Assembly: GCA_910585355.1 (NCBI GenBank)
Contig: CAJUDN010000093.1
Span: 1-7,142, forward strand
From: an uncultured Lachnospiraceae bacterium
GTDB taxonomy: Bacteria > Bacillota_A > Clostridia > Lachnospirales > Lachnospiraceae
Direction of reading: 5' to 3'
Length of the DNA stretch: 7,142 nucleotides
Position 1 is the first letter of the stretch. Every line of letters begins with the position of its first letter. The translations under genes and the position numbers were made by a program. Positions 3,489-7,142 of this stretch are shown piece by piece. Below the pieces are notes generated by a model. The model worked only from the letters and a program-made list of their open reading frames with translations, did no database searches and was not told where the DNA came from.

Positions 3489-6400
3489 CTATATCACACC
3501 GCACACCAGAACCGCGGCCGCGGTAAGCCCGTCGGTCCCGCAGACCGGCCACACGCACCAGGAAGCCGCCTCGCTGCGGGTCATATCCAGATCAACCAAA
3601 AACTTTACCATCTCTGTCACACTGCCAAAGAAATCCGGGATACATGCCTTTGCTTCAGGCTTCTCCTGTACCGTGATTCCAAGAATCAAGCAGAAATGGA
3701 AAAACCCGTACAGGGATGTGCAAAGTCTTCCCTTCCACCCCGCTTTGTCGATGTGTGTCGCTTTAAAAAGAAAAGCCGTGTCAATGATAGTACCCAAGGC
3801 AAAACAGCCCCACAGCGCTATGCTGTATTCTTTTACCGGTTCGGTTTCACTCTCAAACAGCCACGGAACGCTGACGGCAAGCCATGCTGTCTCCAGGCCC
3901 CAGATGATATAATCAAGTACTCCCGGCCTGGGATACGGATCACCTGGACGATATTGCGAATGGCAGGTCCCATAATCCGAAACGCCAGAAAGGCCATTGT
4001 ATAGAACCCCAAAAGCAACGCCACTGTAAGAAAGGAAATCCTGAACGCCCTTGCTTATTTTTTCCAGGTCATCCCTCTCTTTGTCGTTCGGCCTGAGCAG
4101 ACGGCGGTAATCCGCAAGCAGGCCTTCCACCTCTTCGCTGCTTTCAAAAGGAGCCTTCTGACAAAACAGCTTATATAGCGTCACAATCGGGACAGAAACG
4201 ACGAAGGTAATCAGATTCAAGAGAGTCAGTTCTTCCCCCACCATCAGATGGTACAGCCCGGAGAAAAAGGGAAGCTGAATAGGCTTTGTTACCAGAGCCA
4301 GCATCGCGCCGCACAATGCTCCAACGGCATCGAAAAGAACACTGGTTAATGCAGCGGCCCCCCTGAGCATGAAATGCAGGACTCCCTTAATTGTATATAA
4401 CAGAGAAACCATCAGGTTTTGGAACAGGCTGTCGATGGACGTAAAGGATTGCTTGAAATAATGGAAAGCTGCTTTAAACTCTTCTGTTTCTGAAATGCTT
4501 TCCGCAAAATTTTCCATCTGTGTCAGGATATCGGAGAGCGTATCCTGATACCCCTGAATATCCGCTCCGGCCAGGAAAGCCCCGTCCTCAGGCGTAATCC
4601 GCATCAGGCGCCCGGTTAAATAGTCGTTGCTCATGGCCTCCTCAACAACAGCGTTGGAGGGAAGCTGACTGCTGGCATATGTAAGCAGCGGCTGACCGGG
4701 GAGGAGCTCCTGACAGATGGCATCGATTTTCACATCCAGTTCTACCTCAAACTTTGAAAGGAAAGCAGTGACACAGCCGCTGTATTTTTGAGAAAAAGCC
4801 GGCATCTCCTCCAGAAAGATCCGGAACATCCCTCCCAATGCCTTCTGTGTTCGTTTAACGTCCTCCCACTGAAACAAGGCGGCCAGCCAGGCAAACAGTC
4901 CCGCAAAGAATACCGCCACCGCAGTAAAAATAGTTTCCACAAAGTCTAAAATTTCGCCGATTGTTCCGATGATGCACTCAAATACCAGGGCGATACCGTC
5001 CAGAATACACTTTACAGTAGCCTTGATGCCGTTAAATACCACTTCCACCAGGTTCGCAATCTTCTTTGTTATGCTGCGAAAAAAATCCGCAATGGAGGAA
5101 AAAATACCGTCGGGCGCAGGCCCCCTCAAAATGACTGCTCCTTCCCGCAGTTTTGCCGCCCGGCTTTTCGCCTCACTTTTCGTGAGAGTCTCATAGAGGA
5201 GCTGGTCTCCCTGGACCCGGAATGACCACGCAGGCAGATCATCCGCCGGCGACACACGCCCAAAGGCGCCGATTTCGTCCGCAGAGATCAAATAAGCCCC
5301 GCCGCGGCCAAAACCGCGCATAGTACGGCTGTGCATCTCCATCAGCTGCTTCAGAGCACCGGAAATGGCTTCTGCGTTTTTCTGATTGCGGAATTTCTCC
5401 GGCAGCAGATCCCCCTGCCCCTCTCCCATAGAATCCGTAGTTTTTGCGTCAAGTACCTGCTGGGGCGTAATATCCTTCAGCTGACGCATAACAAAGTCGG
5501 ATTGACATAGGGCTAATGTCTGATCATTCCCCAGCAGTTCCACCGGCAGGGACGCATAGATAACGGGCACGTCTATTTTGTCGACATACTGTGCGAAGGA
5601 GACCTTCCCCCGCACATCTGTTTTCAAGCGAAGCTTATGATTTTCATCGCAGAGCCAAAAGCCGTCGGCTGTCTTGATATAGGCCTGCTGTTTTGTCCAG
5701 ATCTCCACCTCCCGGTCCATATAGGGTACTTTTGTCTTCGGGTTTCCCAGGGTCATCTCTGTAGAGTAACAAGAATTTCTCTGGATGGCCCCAGGGTCCG
5801 GGATATTCATGATTGTTTCATTCCAGTTCTTCTGTTCCGGGTCATAAAAGAGGCGGACAAGACTGGCGGTTTGGCGGCTGTAATAGTATAACACCGTATC
5901 CTCCCTGCTCTGGCAGAAAGAAACAGCGCCAATATTTTTGTCGATGGGAAACGGTACTGTAGAAAGATATGCCGTTCCCTGCTTCTGCATTTCAAAGTGA
6001 ATCAGACGTCCGGATTCATCCGCCGCCGCGGCATGTACCGTCTCCCGGCCCCAATGAAGGGAAATGTTTTTCGCCGTCCCGGCTTCTCCCACCCCCGTCA
6101 GAACAGCGCGTTCGTCCGACACGGAAAGCCCCCACATCTGCTTGTTCCCACTGAGGAGAAACACCTGGCTGTCAAGCAGCGCCAGATCGGACACAACGGT
6201 ATCTGAATTAAATTCCAATTCATAAATACGAAGCTTTTTCTCTTTCATCGTACAGGATGCGTAAAAAGACCGTCTTTGTTTTGCATAAATCTGATGGATG
6301 CGGACAGTTTCTTTTGTATCCCCAGAAAAAGCAAATATTCCGCGGCTGAATTCGACCGGTACCAAGTAATCATATGTATCGCCAATCATACGGCTGCTCA

Positions 6401-6902
6401 CGTAGGCTTCGCCTTTTTCTGTTTCACACACCGCAAACAGCGCCAGGCCTTCCCGTAACGGAAGCGTTTCCAGCTGTGAAATGCCGGTAAAGTCCTTTGG
6501 TACCGTGACAGGCAGCTCCTCCTCGGGGCCAAAGGAACCGCTGTGCGGCCGCTTTTCCCTGACGCAGTACACCCGTCCGCGTCGTAGGACAAAAATATAT
6601 GCATGGCCGGTCGCGTCGATGCCCGCCGTCATTTTCTCACCGTACAGCGGGACAAACGTCCCCTGCCCCGGCGATATTCCGCTCCCAAAATAGTAGAAAA
6701 CGATCCCTTTTCCTGGCGCGTTGGCAAAAACCAGATCACAGCCGTCGTTGTCGCTGCATACTTTAATTTCTGTGATGTCCGCACCAGCCCTTTGCATTTG
6801 AACTGTATCGCCGCCTGAAGCCGTATCCAGATGTTCCATCAGTTTTGTGTAGAGCGTAACCTCAAGCTGATCGTTTAGTTTTTTCATGTCAATAGCCTTC
6901 AT
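3489..6902 (-). CDS. Large protein: propeller-like N-terminal half, hydrophobic helical C-terminal half
   Basis: This 1137-residue protein is not one I can name. Residues 40-430 are a run of short beta strands with repeated patterns such as GHAYIFVLRRGRVYCV (99-114), RRSFYASC (210-217), NKQMWGLSVSDERAVLTG (253-270) and LIHFEMQ (300-306), as in a beta-propeller. Residues 430-595 are a mixed linker with a Gly-rich FGRGGAYLI (531-539). From 600 the protein becomes helical and hydrophobic: 601-660 is amphipathic with repeated Ile/Val/Phe, and 658-678 is strongly hydrophobic, ending in WEDVKRT (679-685). Further hydrophobic stretches are 826-875, 887-913, 996-1014, 1026-1046, 1061-1078 and 1120-1137. 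There is no signal peptide, so any export would need a dedicated machine or lysis. The start (6902) has AGGAGG (6919-6914) 11 bases away, which is rather far; Met6 at 6887 is an alternative. It is co-transcribed with the 346-residue gene. A toxin-like or membrane-inserting role is possible but unproven. GC content is visibly higher than in the flanks. Confidence 0.85.
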   Translation of the reverse strand: MKAIDMKKLNDQLEVTLYTKLMEHLDTASGGDTVQMQRAGADITEIKVCSDNDGCDLVFANAPGKGIVFYYFGSGISPGQGTFVPLYGEKMTAGIDATGHAYIFVLRRGRVYCVREKRPHSGSFGPEEELPVTVPKDFTGISQLETLPLREGLALFAVCETEKGEAYVSSRMIGDTYDYLVPVEFSRGIFAFSGDTKETVRIHQIYAKQRRSFYASCTMKEKKLRIYELEFNSDTVVSDLALLDSQVFLLSGNKQMWGLSVSDERAVLTGVGEAGTAKNISLHWGRETVHAAAADESGRLIHFEMQKQGTAYLSTVPFPIDKNIGAVSFCQSREDTVLYYYSRQTASLVRLFYDPEQKNWNETIMNIPDPGAIQRNSCYSTEMTLGNPKTKVPYMDREVEIWTKQQAYIKTADGFWLCDENHKLRLKTDVRGKVSFAQYVDKIDVPVIYASLPVELLGNDQTLALCQSDFVMRQLKDITPQQVLDAKTTDSMGEGQGDLLPEKFRNQKNAEAISGALKQLMEMHSRTMRGFGRGGAYLISADEIGAFGRVSPADDLPAWSFRVQGDQLLYETLTKSEAKSRAAKLREGAVILRGPAPDGIFSSIADFFRSITKKIANLVEVVFNGIKATVKCILDGIALVFECIIGTIGEILDFVETIFTAVAVFFAGLFAWLAALFQWEDVKRTQKALGGMFRIFLEEMPAFSQKYSGCVTAFLSKFEVELDVKIDAICQELLPGQPLLTYASSQLPSNAVVEEAMSNDYLTGRLMRITPEDGAFLAGADIQGYQDTLSDILTQMENFAESISETEEFKAAFHYFKQSFTSIDSLFQNLMVSLLYTIKGVLHFMLRGAAALTSVLFDAVGALCGAMLALVTKPIQLPFFSGLYHLMVGEELTLLNLITFVVSVPIVTLYKLFCQKAPFESSEEVEGLLADYRRLLRPNDKERDDLEKISKGVQDFLSYSGVAFGVLYNGLSGVSDYGTCHSQYRPGDPYPRPGVLDYIIWGLETAWLAVSVPWLFESETEPVKEYSIALWGCFALGTIIDTAFLFKATHIDKAGWKGRLCTSLYGFFHFCLILGITVQEKPEAKACIPDFFGSVTEMVKFLVDLDMTRSEAASWCVWPVCGTDGLTAAAVLVCGVI

Positions 6903-7142
6903 TTACCGGCCCACCTCCTAAATAAGTTATCATTTCTCCTTAGTACCAATTCACTTAACGTAATCCACTACGCCGCGTTCATTTGGGCAAAATTTCGACG
7001 GCGACGTGGGGCCATCGACTAGAAATTTTAACGACGCAATGGTACGTGACAGGCAGTTCACAACTACGATTTCTGTCTGGATGGAGCACTAGAGTGTGTC
7101 TGAAAATTATTTGGATTTGGTTATTTTAACCAAATCAGGATG
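6903..7142. other. Non-coding region upstream of the operon, probable IS debris
   Basis: I see no convincing gene on either strand; frames are cut by stops in under 50 codons. No good promoter for the operon could be chosen: minus-strand candidates near 6930-6990 have poor spacing. AGTGTGTCTGAAAATT (7093-7108) resembles the outer end of clostridial insertion sequences as I recall them, and the element would then run off the right edge. The stretch 6970-7060 repeats a theme (aaattt-cGACG and aaatttt-aACGACG), also suggestive of an element end. Family not assigned. Confidence 0.4.
7114..7136. repeat. Perfect 10-bp inverted repeat at the right edge
   Basis: GATTTGGTTA (7114-7123) and TAACCAAATC (7127-7136) are exact inverted copies around TTT. 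No T-run follows on either strand inside the window. Just inside a putative IS end, such a hairpin could shield a transposase gene from outside transcription, but the gene itself is not in view. Confidence 0.6.

Noticed and set aside
6889..6933. A 14-codon minus-strand leader frame starting at 6933 that overlaps the start of the large gene
   Set aside because: The only purine-rich site, AAGGAG, is two bases from its ATG, too close for normal initiation, and the frame is very short.
6946..7086. A minus-strand open stretch of about 45 codons ending VVDYVK before a TGA
   Set aside because: It has no start codon with a ribosome binding site and no recognisable domain; it probably reflects the reverse side of IS-type non-coding DNA.

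Overview
The window looks like chromosomal DNA from a low-to-moderate GC Gram-positive anaerobe of the Clostridia, most likely Lachnospiraceae-like. Supporting signs are strong AGGAGG-type ribosome binding sites before all four protein genes, sigma-A promoters close to TTGACA/TATAAT, two tRNA genes without an encoded CCA, and T-tailed hairpin terminators. The organism is an inference; no rRNA or other marker gene is present.

Layout: (1) 1-210 has no gene but holds the terminator of the next gene. (2) 211-633 (minus) is a small flavin-binding protein of the pyridoxamine 5'-phosphate oxidase-like family, with its own promoter. (3) 982-1339 holds two divergent leucine tRNA genes: a minus-strand tRNA with anticodon AAG (rare in bacteria) and a plus-strand tRNA with CAG. 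Each has a recognisable promoter and terminator. (4) 1389-1734 is an intergenic stretch rich in inverted repeats, leading to (5) an AT-rich plus-strand gene, 1735-2160, for a 141-residue protein with one membrane segment. (6) 2254-2353 is a fold-back, MITE-like element whose plus-strand 3' end is a good terminator for that gene. (7) 2417-6902 (minus) is a two-gene operon, visibly more GC-rich than its surroundings. It encodes a 1137-residue protein (beta-propeller-like N-terminal half, strongly hydrophobic helical C-terminal half) and, 31 bases downstream, a 346-residue protein that appears to be two beta-sandwich domains. (8) 6903-7142 has no convincing gene and probably contains insertion-sequence debris.

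The most interesting part is the operon at 2417-6902. Neither protein matches a family I can name with confidence. The gene order, tight spacing, lack of signal peptides and membrane-active-looking helices suggest that the two proteins act together, possibly as a membrane-inserting or toxin-like pair. That is inference only. The operon sits between a MITE-like element and probable IS remnants, which fits horizontally acquired cargo. The other points worth following up are the tRNA-Leu(AAG) and the hairpin in the leader of the small membrane-protein gene.
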